64,000 nt of DNA, taken from an uncultured Agathobacter sp. (lineage in GTDB: Bacteria > Bacillota > Clostridia > Lachnospirales > Lachnospiraceae). Shown here in pieces: positions 9,462 through 17,902 of this stretch. Under the pieces are notes generated by a model. The model made no database searches. It was given only the letters and a program-made list of their open reading frames with translations, and was not told the DNA's origin. The first letter of the stretch is position 1, and every line of letters begins with the position of its first letter. The position numbers were made by a program, and so were the translations under genes. The stretch lies in NCBI GenBank assembly GCA_934316545.1, contig CAKRDT010000009.1:1-64000 (forward strand), written 5' to 3'.

Positions 9462-10181
9462 CTATGCCTGCTTATTGTCTGAGGAAGCGGCACTCTTACC
9501 GGTACACAGTGCAGACTGACCACAGTGTGCACAATCGCCTGACAGACATCCTGCCGGCTCTGCAAGCGGCTTACCTTTTGCTTCCATCTTCTTACGAATG
9601 ATATTCATTCCGGCTACAAGGAACGCAAGTACAAGGAATGCACCAGGTGCCATAATAAAGATGGTGATTGGTGTAAATCCCTTTACTGCGGAAAGGAACG
9701 GAAGTCCGAAAAAGGTTCCGGCGCCAAGGATCTCACGGATCAGACCGATAATGGTAAGACCCATTGTAAATCCAAGTCCCATTCCGATTCCATCAAAGAT
9801 TGACTCGATTGGACCATTCTTGGATGCGTAGCTCTCTGCACGGCCAAGGATGATACAGTTTACAACGATCAGAGGGATATATACACCCAAAGCGTTTGAT
9901 AAACTTTGTAAATAAGCCTGCATCAAAAACTGTACGACGGTTACAAGGGATGCAACGATCACAATATAAGCCGGCATACGCACACCGTTTGGAATCACTT
10001 TACGGAAAAGCGAGATCAAAAGGTTGGAAAATACAAGTACGACCAGTGTGGAAAGTCCCATACCAAGTCCGTTGATTGCGGATGATGTTACGGCAAGTGT
10101 CGGACACATACCAAGCATCAGAACGAAGGTCGGGTTCTCTTTGATCACACCGTTGTATAAACGTTCCACATATTTGTTCAT
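9462..10181 (-). CDS. rnfE: Electron transport complex subunit RnfE
   Basis: A six-helix membrane subunit paralogous to RnfA, with the conserved GMCPTLAVT and IVVNCIILGRAE segments carrying the paired cysteines of the intramembrane cluster. The C-terminus adds a soluble tail with CLSGDCAHCGQSALC, unusual in its cysteine content. The frame can be read back to 10232, but the ATG at 10181 overlaps the rnfG stop by one base and gives the conserved MNKYVERLYNGVIKENP start. Confidence 0.95.
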   Translation of the reverse strand: MNKYVERLYNGVIKENPTFVLMLGMCPTLAVTSSAINGLGMGLSTLVVLVFSNLLISLFRKVIPNGVRMPAYIVIVASLVTVVQFLMQAYLQSLSNALGVYIPLIVVNCIILGRAESYASKNGPIESIFDGIGMGLGFTMGLTIIGLIREILGAGTFFGLPFLSAVKGFTPITIFIMAPGAFLVLAFLVAGMNIIRKKMEAKGKPLAEPAGCLSGDCAHCGQSALCTGKSAASSDNKQA

Positions 10182-10786
10182 TACTGAGCACCTCCTAACG
10201 CATTCTGGAAGTAAAGGATTGCAGCGTTGCAACCGTTTGCCATAGCCTTAGATGTAATGGTCGATCCGGTGATTGCCTCAATCTGATCATCGGAAGAAGG
10301 TGTCTGCTTAACAACCGTAAAGGCATCTACTTTCTTGTTCTCAAACTGACTGTAGAACTCCTCATCTTCTGCTTTCATACCAAGTCCCGGAGTCTCGGAA
10401 ATATCTGTGATGGAATATCCGTTTACCGTTCCATCCTTCTGGATGCCAACGGAAAATGTAATGCTTCCCTGGCTTCCGTCCTTGGCGGTAACAGTGATAA
10501 CATAGCCCAATACGTTACCGGATGCATCGACTGCTTCCTCAACGTCATTGATCGTGTCATCATATCCCGCATCCGAAACCATCTTGTTTGCCTCGTCTGC
10601 ATCATATTCTTTCTGGTTAAAGGCATCTGCATCTGCAAATACTGCCTGATAGGCTTCTTTTTTTGCTTCCTCATTAGCCTTGTCGATCGGAGCCTTTGTG
10701 ATACCGTATACAGCACCGAGAATCACTCCGATTACAAGAGTAAAGGCGGTTAAAACCAAAGCGTCATGTACGATCTGTTTATTCAT
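10181..10786 (-). CDS. rnfG: Electron transport complex subunit RnfG, FMN-binding
   Basis: A membrane-anchored flavoprotein subunit with one N-terminal helix (about residues 11-29) and an extracytoplasmic FMN-binding domain. The C-terminal motif TGSTITSKAM near residue 174 is the expected ApbE modification site, where a threonine carries FMN. It overlaps rnfD by 8 bases and rnfE by one, so translation is coupled. The apbE gene immediately beyond the operon supports flavinylation. Confidence 0.95.
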   Translation of the reverse strand: MNKQIVHDALVLTAFTLVIGVILGAVYGITKAPIDKANEEAKKEAYQAVFADADAFNQKEYDADEANKMVSDAGYDDTINDVEEAVDASGNVLGYVITVTAKDGSQGSITFSVGIQKDGTVNGYSITDISETPGLGMKAEDEEFYSQFENKKVDAFTVVKQTPSSDDQIEAITGSTITSKAMANGCNAAILYFQNALGGAQ

Positions 10787-11735
10787 TCTTCTTTGCCTCC
10801 TTTACGATACCAAATGCATTCGGCACTGTAATCTTCTCGATCAGCGGAACAAGAAGATTGCTTAAGATGATTGCAAAAGATACACCCTCTGCGTTCGCAC
10901 CGAAACAACGGAAGATACCGGTCAGAAGACCGCAACAGATACCAAACAGAATCTGTCCCATCGGCGTAATCGGCGATGTCACATAATCGGTTGCCATAAA
11001 GAAGGCACCGAGCATAAGTCCGCCTCCGCAAAGTTCAGCCACAACATACGTTGTGTTAAAGCGATCTGCGCCGAAAATAAACATAAAGATTGCAAATGTA
11101 ATAATATAAGATGCCGGAATCTTAAGATCGATCACACCCATCAGAATCAAAAAGATTGCTCCGATCAGGATAGCAATCACGGATGTCTCACCAATGGTTC
11201 CCGGAATCTTTCCGGTCAGCATATCCATAATATTCACAGAGCTGAGTCCCTCATTACGGATCATTCCAAGAGGCGTAGCTCCGGAATATGCTTCAAATTT
11301 TGCGCTGCTAAAGTTCGTCATATCTGCCGCAAAAGCAATCAGCAGGAAACAACGTCCGCCGAGTGCCGGGTTCATAAAATTCTGTCCGAGTCCTCCGAAC
11401 AGCATCTTCACGATAACGATTGCAAATACAGAACCGATCACTGCCTCCCACCAAGGAAGTCCTGCAGGAAGGTTTAATGCAAGAAGAAGTCCTGTTACAA
11501 CGGCACTGAGGTCCGATAAACTGTTCTTCTTATGTACGATCTTGTCAAAGATCCACTCTGACGCAAGACAACTTGCGATAGTTACTAAAATTAAAACCAA
11601 TGCCTTATAACCAAAGTTAAAGATACCAAACAGACTGGCTGGAAGTAAAGCAATAATCACATACAGCATTACTCTGCTTGTTGAATCTTTGGCGCGGACA
11701 TGTGGTGCAGATGAAACCTGATATTTTTCACTCAC
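10779..11735 (-). CDS. rnfD: Electron transport complex subunit RnfD
   Basis: A polytopic membrane subunit (318 residues, about nine helices) of the RnfD/NqrB family. The motif AYSGATPLGM around residue 155 is the covalent FMN attachment site of the family. It starts with GTG rather than ATG, with AGAGGTGG upstream. It probably forms the ion-conducting core with RnfA, RnfE and RnfG; whether Na+ or H+ is moved cannot be read from the sequence. Confidence 0.95.
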   Translation of the reverse strand: MSEKYQVSSAPHVRAKDSTSRVMLYVIIALLPASLFGIFNFGYKALVLILVTIASCLASEWIFDKIVHKKNSLSDLSAVVTGLLLALNLPAGLPWWEAVIGSVFAIVIVKMLFGGLGQNFMNPALGGRCFLLIAFAADMTNFSSAKFEAYSGATPLGMIRNEGLSSVNIMDMLTGKIPGTIGETSVIAILIGAIFLILMGVIDLKIPASYIITFAIFMFIFGADRFNTTYVVAELCGGGLMLGAFFMATDYVTSPITPMGQILFGICCGLLTGIFRCFGANAEGVSFAIILSNLLVPLIEKITVPNAFGIVKEAKKNE

Positions 11736-11752
11736 AACAATCCACCTCTTTC

Positions 11753-13075
11753 TTACTTTTTCTTTCTCTTCTCTGCCAATACCAACTTCTTCATAGTCTT
11801 AACAGACTGTGCGACCTGTCTTCTGGAAGGACATACATAAGTACAGCTTCCGCACTCGATACACTCAAGTCCATGCCACTTCTCGAACTCTGCCATCTGT
11901 CCGTTGTTGCCGAACTTGGCAAGTCGCGAAGGAATCAGGTTCTCAGGGCAGGCTTCCACACAGCGTCCGCAGTTGATACATGCAAGAGGCTCAAGCTCTG
12001 CTACCGTATCCTTGCCAAAACAAAGAAGTGAAGAAGAAGTTTTTGTTGTAGGAACATCAAGTCCAAACATGGCAAATCCCATCATAGGACCACCGGATAT
12101 AATCTTCTCCGGTTCAACCTTAAATCCGCCTGCAGCTTCCACAAGCTGTGCATAAGGTGTTCCCATACTATACAGGAAATTGGATGGACTTGCGATTGCA
12201 TCACCGGTAATGGTGGCAACACGCTTCATCACAGGAATTCCGTTCTTGACTGCGTTATAGACTGCAATCATCGTCTCGACGTTATCCACGATACAGCCTG
12301 CATCGGCCGGAAGCATCTTGGAATTGATGGCTCTGCCGGTTACGGCATAGATGAGCTGGCGCTCACCACCCTGTGGATACTTTGTCATAAGCTCACATAC
12401 TTCCATACGCGGCTCGTCTTTTACCAGTTCTTTTAACTTGGCAATACAATCTGGCTTATTGTTCTCTACGCCAAATACACCCTTTGCATTGTCGAACAAC
12501 TGAAGAATAATCTTCATGCCGGCAACCAGTTCTTCTGGGTTCTCCATCATTCTGCGGTAATCTGCGGTCAGATATGGCTCACACTCCGCACAGTTGGCGA
12601 TAATGTACTCGATTTTTTCCGGTTCCTTCGGAGAAAGTTTAACATGTGTAGGGAAACCTGCGCCGCCCATTCCGACAACTCCGGCTTCTTTTACTCTGTT
12701 AATGATCTCCTCCTTTGATAAAGTCGTCACATCATCCACTGCCTGATAGTCAACTTCCTGAAACGCATCATCACTCTCGATAATAATGGAATTGACCATA
12801 TCTCCCACAGCGACACGCCGCGGTTCAATTTTCTTAACTGTACCGGATACAGACGAATAGATCGGAGAAGATACGAAGCCGCCCGCTTCTGCAATCTTCT
12901 GACCCTTAAGCACTGTATCACCTACAGCGACGATTGGGGTAGCTGGTGCTCCGATGTGCTGAGACAACGGGAATACCAATTCTCCCTTGGGTAGAACTTC
13001 TTTGATTGGCGCATCCTTGGCAAGTTCCTTGCCTTCATACGGATGAACGCCTCCTTTAAATGTTTTCAAACCCAT
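11753..13075 (-). CDS. rnfC: Electron transport complex subunit RnfC
   Basis: The peripheral NADH/NAD+-binding subunit, 440 residues. The N-terminus contains a lipoyl-like barrel domain, followed by an NuoF-like Rossmann region with GVVGMGGAGFPTHVKL near residue 112. Two [4Fe-4S] motifs, CINCGRCVEACP and CIECGSCTYVCP, lie near the C-terminus. It is the first gene of rnfCDGEAB, preceded by a GAAAGAGGG ribosome site. A TATAAT element is visible about 65 bases upstream, without a convincing -35 partner. Confidence 0.96.
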   Translation of the reverse strand: MGLKTFKGGVHPYEGKELAKDAPIKEVLPKGELVFPLSQHIGAPATPIVAVGDTVLKGQKIAEAGGFVSSPIYSSVSGTVKKIEPRRVAVGDMVNSIIIESDDAFQEVDYQAVDDVTTLSKEEIINRVKEAGVVGMGGAGFPTHVKLSPKEPEKIEYIIANCAECEPYLTADYRRMMENPEELVAGMKIILQLFDNAKGVFGVENNKPDCIAKLKELVKDEPRMEVCELMTKYPQGGERQLIYAVTGRAINSKMLPADAGCIVDNVETMIAVYNAVKNGIPVMKRVATITGDAIASPSNFLYSMGTPYAQLVEAAGGFKVEPEKIISGGPMMGFAMFGLDVPTTKTSSSLLCFGKDTVAELEPLACINCGRCVEACPENLIPSRLAKFGNNGQMAEFEKWHGLECIECGSCTYVCPSRRQVAQSVKTMKKLVLAEKRKKK

Positions 13076-13222
13076 CTTTGTGCCCTCTTTCCTATAATTA
13101 TTTGTCGAAACGTTATAGTTTCTGACACATTAACAACTAGATTATAGCACTTTCAAACAGATTTGAAACGCCATTTTACTAATTTTTCTCAATATTGTGT
13201 ATTCTTTTTAATACAAGAGAAC

Positions 13223-13251
13223 GTGACGAAAACAGCAAAATATGCTAGAAT
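13223..13251 (+). promoter_or_regulatory. Predicted sigma-A promoter of the YprB-like gene
   Basis: GTGACG, a 17-base spacer, then TAGAAT. It lies about 30 bases before the ATG at 13283. It is a prediction from consensus only. Confidence 0.5.
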
Positions 13252-13282
13252 ATTAACAAGAAAAAGCCAAAAGGAGACGTCT

Positions 13283-14386
13283 ATGAAAAGCACACACAAA
13301 GAAGAACTATATATCAAACAGGATCCTCTTACGGATCTCATTTTTGACGATCACTCGATCTTCTTTGATATCGAAACGACCGGTTTCTCTCCAGCCACTT
13401 CTACCTTGTATATGATCGGTTGTGCCAGAAAAAGTGGAAAATATATTTGTGTGGATCAGTTTTTTGCCGAAAATCCGAGCGAAGAACGTCTTATTTTAAA
13501 TGCTTTTCTGGAAGTGTTAAATCAATATGATACCATCATCTCTTTTAATGGTGTTGGATTTGATATTCCCTTTTTGAAAGCCAAGTGTGATCAGTACGAC
13601 CTGCCGGAACACTTTAAGCAGTATAATTATCTGGATATTTTTAAATCTGTTTCCGAATTGAAGTTTTTGCTGAAACTTCCAAATTACAAACAAAAGACCA
13701 TCGAATCCTTCTTAGGGTTATCGCGTGACGATAAACAGACCGGAGGAGAACTGATCAATGTCTATCACGAATATGTAAAGCATCCGTCCCATGAAACCTA
13801 CCGCTTGCTGCATCTGCACAACTATGAAGATGTCATCTGTATGATTGATCTGCTTCCGGTGCTTTCTTATATCGAAATTTTTAACGGTCAATACACACTT
13901 TTGTCGACCCGTGTGGATACTTACCACAGGTTTGACGGCACAAACGGCCGGGAACTGATCATCACTATGAAGAACGATTATCCTGTCCCGAAACGGATTT
14001 CTCATAAGCTGTCGGATTTCTATCTGATGATTTCCAAAAGCCGCACCTCAATCCGTGTTCCTGTTTATGAGGGGGAGCTTCATTATTTTTATGCCAATTA
14101 CAAGGATTACTATTATCTTCCGCAGGAAGATATGGCAGTCCACAAAAGCGTAGCTTCCTACGTGGATAAAGATTTTCGTGAGAATGCCCGCGCAGCAAAC
14201 TGTTACACCCGCAAGTCCGGTGCTTTTCTCCCGCAAAGCAACAGTGTTATGCAGCCGGAATTCCGCAAAGAATACAAAGACAAATTCAGTTACTTTGAAC
14301 TGACCGATGATTTCTGTGGATCGGACGTTATGTTGCGCCGCTACGTGGATCATATTCTCAAATATATGTTCACAACAAAAAAATAA
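13283..14386 (+). CDS. YprB-like ribonuclease H-fold exonuclease domain protein
   Basis: An RNase H-like DEDD nuclease of the YprB type (RNase_H_2). The acidic motifs are visible: FFDIETTGF near residue 27, SFNGVGFDIPFL near residue 86, and NYEDVICMIDLLP near residue 182. B. subtilis YprB has a TPR extension; the C-terminal half here (about residues 200-367) is rich in tyrosine and not obviously TPR. The chosen start at 13283 follows AAAAGGAGACGTCT; the open frame back to 13163 lacks such a site. Its substrate is unknown. Confidence 0.82.
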   Translation: MKSTHKEELYIKQDPLTDLIFDDHSIFFDIETTGFSPATSTLYMIGCARKSGKYICVDQFFAENPSEERLILNAFLEVLNQYDTIISFNGVGFDIPFLKAKCDQYDLPEHFKQYNYLDIFKSVSELKFLLKLPNYKQKTIESFLGLSRDDKQTGGELINVYHEYVKHPSHETYRLLHLHNYEDVICMIDLLPVLSYIEIFNGQYTLLSTRVDTYHRFDGTNGRELIITMKNDYPVPKRISHKLSDFYLMISKSRTSIRVPVYEGELHYFYANYKDYYYLPQEDMAVHKSVASYVDKDFRENARAANCYTRKSGAFLPQSNSVMQPEFRKEYKDKFSYFELTDDFCGSDVMLRRYVDHILKYMFTTKK

Positions 14387-14388
14387 TA

Positions 14389-15165
14389 TTATACTTTTTC
14401 GAAATAAAAACTGCTCAAACGTTCAAAACCCAGTTCGCGATAATTTGTAATCTGCTCGGTACTTCCAATAAAAAGCACACCCTGCGGTTTTAATGCTTTT
14501 TGGAAATTTTGATAAATCATATTTTTTGCCTCTTCGGTAAAATATATAACAACATTACGGCACAGAATCAGATCAAAGCCCTGTGGATACGGATCTTTTA
14601 ACAAATTATGTTCCTTAAATGTCACACACTTTTTTATCTGGTCTGAGATCTGGTAGGAATTGCCAACTTTCGTGAAATACTTACGTTTCAAGTCCTCCGG
14701 AACACCCGAAATACTTTTCTCATTATATAATCCGACCTGGGCCTTTGCTAAAACCTGCTTATCGATATCCGTTGCAGTAATATGAATATTTGACAGTGGA
14801 ATATGTTTCGAAAAAGCCATAGCAAGTGAATACGGTTCATCTCCCGTTGAGCAGGCAGCACTCCAAATCTTGATATTTCTTTCCTGCTCTTTTATGAGTT
14901 TCGGAATCACCGTCTTGTCCATCAAATCCCATTGATCCTTATTGCGATAAAACTCAGATACATTGATCGTCAGGAAATTGACAAACTGTTCAAATTTCAC
15001 AGGATCATTCTTTAACATACGCGTATACTCCGGATAATCCTCGCATCCATTCTTGGTTGCTATCGCATTGATACGGCGGCGCATCTGTTTTTCTTTATAA
15101 TAATTGAGATCAATTTTCGTGAGGAGATATACATCTTTTTTAAATCTTTCGTAATCTTCAAACAT
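14389..15165 (-). CDS. cheR: CheR-type protein-glutamate O-methyltransferase
   Basis: A SAM-dependent methyltransferase that methylates glutamates of chemoreceptors. The N-terminal all-alpha domain has the pattern RRINAIATKNGCEDYPEY, and the SAM-binding motif SAACSTGDEPYSLAM lies near residue 104. CRNVVIYF and LKPQGVLFIGSTEQ complete the family pattern. The start at 15165 has AAAGGAGACTTGGT upstream. No receptor, cheA, cheW or cheB is nearby, so it is an orphan in this window. It ends two bases from the convergent YprB-like gene. Confidence 0.92.
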   Translation of the reverse strand: MFEDYERFKKDVYLLTKIDLNYYKEKQMRRRINAIATKNGCEDYPEYTRMLKNDPVKFEQFVNFLTINVSEFYRNKDQWDLMDKTVIPKLIKEQERNIKIWSAACSTGDEPYSLAMAFSKHIPLSNIHITATDIDKQVLAKAQVGLYNEKSISGVPEDLKRKYFTKVGNSYQISDQIKKCVTFKEHNLLKDPYPQGFDLILCRNVVIYFTEEAKNMIYQNFQKALKPQGVLFIGSTEQITNYRELGFERLSSFYFEKV

Positions 15166-15186
15166 ACCAAGTCTCCTTTCTTTAAA

Positions 15187-15220
15187 GAAAAAAGAAGTTG
15201 CCACAACTGACAACTTCTTT
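15187..15220 (-). terminator. Terminator after the S1 protein gene
   Basis: A 10-bp stem AAAGAAGTTG / CAACTTCTTT with a ten-base loop, followed on the minus strand by TTTCTTT. It ends the cmk-ispH-S1 transcript before cheR. Confidence 0.75.
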
Positions 15221-15236
15221 CATATCATACTATAAA

Positions 15237-16331
15237 TTACTCTTCTGATTCAGAAGCGTCCTCAGCTGCATCCTCTGCAGGAGCAGTCAAAGCCTTAATG
15301 CTTAAGCTGATCTTCTTGTCGTCTTCATTGAAGTCAACGATCTTAGCTTCTACTTCCTGACCAATCTTAAGTACATCTGCCGGCTTCTCAACATGATCAT
15401 GAGAAATCTGTGAAACATGAAGAAGTGCATCAACACCAGGAGCAAGCTCAACAAATGCTCCAAAATCTGTCATACGAGCTACTTTGCCTTTCACTACATT
15501 GCCAACAGCATACTTCTCAGCAGCACCATTCCAAGGATTCTCGTCTTCAAATTTCATGCTAAGAGCAATCTTGGTATCATTGATGCTCTTGATAAATACA
15601 CGTACCTGCTGTCCAACAGTAAATACTTTCTTAGGATTCTCAACTCTTCCCCATGACATCTCTGAAATGTGAAGCAGTCCGTCTACTCCTCCTAAATCAA
15701 TAAATGCTCCGAAATCTGTAACATTTTTAACAGTTCCTTCGATCACGTCACCAACTGCAATCTTAGAGAATAACTCTTTCTGTAATTCCGCTTTCTTCGC
15801 AACAAGAAGAGTCTTGCGGTTACCGATAATTCTTCTCTTTCTTGGATCAAACTCAGTAATTACGAATTCAATCTCCTGATCCTTAAACTTTGTAAGATCT
15901 TTCTCATATGTGTCGGATACAAGACTTGCAGGAATAAATACTCTTGTCTCATCTACGATCACACATACACCACCAGCAAGCACCTGGCTGACTTTTGCTT
16001 TAAGAATCTCCTGATTCTCGAAAGCTTCTTCGAGTCTCTTGCTTCCCTTCTCAGCGGCAAGACGCTTGTAAGAAAGGAGAACCTGTCCTTCACCATCATT
16101 TACTTTAACAACTTTGGCTTCTAATGTATCGCCAACCTTGACAACTGTAGTAAGGTCAACATTTGGCTCATTTGTATATTCATTACGTGTAATGATTCCA
16201 TCTGACTTATAGCCGATATTTAAGATGATCTCATCAGGCTTTACATCAATAACGGTACCTTCTACCACTTCTCCATTTCTTATTGTTTTTAAAGATTCTT
16301 CCAACATTTGTTCAAAGCTCATTTCTGACAT
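15237..16331 (-). CDS. rpsA: S1 RNA-binding domain protein (30S ribosomal protein S1-like)
   Basis: Four S1 OB-fold repeats in 364 residues, for example VEGTVIDVKPDEIILNIGYK, IEGTVKNVTDFGAFIDLGG and VKGKVARMTDFGAFVELAPG, followed by an acidic tail. It is shorter than the six-domain E. coli S1, as is usual in Firmicutes. GAGGAGG precedes the ATG, and the gene overlaps ispH by 20 bases. In many Clostridia IspH and S1 are fused into one protein; here they are separate but overlapping genes. Confidence 0.9.
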   Translation of the reverse strand: MSEMSFEQMLEESLKTIRNGEVVEGTVIDVKPDEIILNIGYKSDGIITRNEYTNEPNVDLTTVVKVGDTLEAKVVKVNDGEGQVLLSYKRLAAEKGSKRLEEAFENQEILKAKVSQVLAGGVCVIVDETRVFIPASLVSDTYEKDLTKFKDQEIEFVITEFDPRKRRIIGNRKTLLVAKKAELQKELFSKIAVGDVIEGTVKNVTDFGAFIDLGGVDGLLHISEMSWGRVENPKKVFTVGQQVRVFIKSINDTKIALSMKFEDENPWNGAAEKYAVGNVVKGKVARMTDFGAFVELAPGVDALLHVSQISHDHVEKPADVLKIGQEVEAKIVDFNEDDKKISLSIKALTAPAEDAAEDASESEE

Positions 16332-17169
16332 TCTTTGAAACCTCCTCGATGATATAGTTTGGGGTTGAAGCCCCTGCGGTAATACCTACGTTATTGATGG
16401 ATCGTATCTGACGATAATCCATATCTTTACTCGTTTGTATATAGTAAGTATTTGCACATTCTTTTTTAGATATCTCATATAGCTTCTGTGTATTGGAGCT
16501 ATGCTTATCCCCAATCACAATCATCGCTTCCGATTGACCGGCGATTGCACGAGCCTCCGCCTGTCTTTCTTCTGTCGCATTGCAAATTGTATCTAAAACA
16601 ATTATATCATAACCTTTTTTCTTTATAATTTCAACTAATTCTTGAAATTTATTGTAGTTAAATGTCGTCTGTGCAACAAAACATACTTTTTCCTTCTGTG
16701 ATATGGATAAATTTTCGATATCTTCCGCTGTCTGTACGGTATATGCCGGTTGATTTTCCACCCAGCCCATAATCCCTTCCACTTCGGGATGCTCACGATT
16801 TCCGGCAATCACGACCGCATAGCCTTTGCGGCTGTATTCCCCGACAAGACGATGGATCTTAAGTACAAACGGACAGGTTGCATCCATGATCTCAAAACCG
16901 TAAGAGAGCATCCTGTCATGCTCAGCCCTGCTGATTCCATGTGAGCGAATGATAATTTTTCCTTTGGGCAGTGCCTCAAGTTCATCAAGATCCCGGATCA
17001 CACGAACGCCTTTCTCTTCCAAATCTTTCACCACTTCTTCATTGTGAATGATCGGTCCGTATGTGTATACCGGATAATCCGAAGCATCCGCCTCCCCATA
17101 CACCATATTCACTGCGCGTTTGACCCCGAAGCAGAAACCGGCACTCTTTGCAACTGTAACCGTTTTCAT
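16312..17169 (-). CDS. ispH: 4-hydroxy-3-methylbut-2-enyl diphosphate reductase
   Basis: The last step of the MEP isoprenoid pathway, giving IPP and DMAPP through a [4Fe-4S] enzyme. The three cluster cysteines are visible in AGFCFGVKRAV, MDATCPFV and DTICNATEE. HSSNTQKLYE and GITAGASTPNYI are family blocks. A TTG five codons upstream is in frame, but the ATG at 17169 has GAAGAGG and conserved sequence directly after it. The gene sits between cmk and rpsA, a common clostridial order. Confidence 0.95.
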   Translation of the reverse strand: MKTVTVAKSAGFCFGVKRAVNMVYGEADASDYPVYTYGPIIHNEEVVKDLEEKGVRVIRDLDELEALPKGKIIIRSHGISRAEHDRMLSYGFEIMDATCPFVLKIHRLVGEYSRKGYAVVIAGNREHPEVEGIMGWVENQPAYTVQTAEDIENLSISQKEKVCFVAQTTFNYNKFQELVEIIKKKGYDIIVLDTICNATEERQAEARAIAGQSEAMIVIGDKHSSNTQKLYEISKKECANTYYIQTSKDMDYRQIRSINNVGITAGASTPNYIIEEVSKNVRNEL

Positions 17170-17170
17170 A

Positions 17171-17833
17171 TTAAGCCTCTTCAATGATTTTCTTCATGGC
17201 AGCAACCACGCCATCGATGTCAAGCTCTGACGAATCAAGAAGAATTGCATCATCTGCCTGCTTCAGCGGCGATGTCTCACGGTGCATATCACGATAATCA
17301 CGGTCAATGATATCTTTTTCGATCTCATCAATATTGCATGCTGCGCCTTTTGCCGTAAGCTCATCAAAGCGTCTCTGTGCACGCACCTTTGAACTGGCAG
17401 TCAAAAAAATCTTTACATTCGCATTCGGAAGCACAACCGTTCCGATATCTCTTCCATCCATGATCACATTTTCCCGCGCTGCAAGCTGCCGCTGCAGATC
17501 AACCAGCTTCGTACGGACAACCGGATAAACACTCGTTGCGCTTGCCATATTTCCCACTTCTTCCTTGCGGATCACACCATTTACGTTTTCCCCGTTTAAG
17601 ATTACCTGCTGTTCTCCGTCCACATACTGAATGGTAACATCAACCTTCGGGCAGGCATCCGCAATTGCATTTTCATCGTTTGCATCGATTCCGTTCTGCA
17701 AAAAATAATATGCCATTGCACGGTACATTGCACCGGTATCTACATAAACATACCCGAGATCCGCCGCAAGTTTTTTAGCGATCGTACTTTTTCCGGCACC
17801 AGCCGGTCCATCAATTGCAATATTGTAAGCCAT
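17171..17833 (-). CDS. cmk: Cytidylate kinase
   Basis: Phosphorylates CMP and dCMP. The P-loop GPAGAGKSTIAKKLA begins near residue 8, YVDTGAMYRA is the following conserved block, and DGRDIGTVVLPNA lies in the nucleotide-binding domain. At 220 residues from the ATG at 17833 it has the usual length; the frame open to 17884 has no better ribosome site than AAGGAGAAAATT before 17833. It leads cmk-ispH-rpsA. Confidence 0.95.
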   Translation of the reverse strand: MAYNIAIDGPAGAGKSTIAKKLAADLGYVYVDTGAMYRAMAYYFLQNGIDANDENAIADACPKVDVTIQYVDGEQQVILNGENVNGVIRKEEVGNMASATSVYPVVRTKLVDLQRQLAARENVIMDGRDIGTVVLPNANVKIFLTASSKVRAQRRFDELTAKGAACNIDEIEKDIIDRDYRDMHRETSPLKQADDAILLDSSELDIDGVVAAMKKIIEEA

Positions 17834-17902
17834 AATTTTCTCCTTCATCCACTCACCATAATAGCTGCTTTCTATTGTAACCACTCTTTGTGATTTTATA
17901 TG

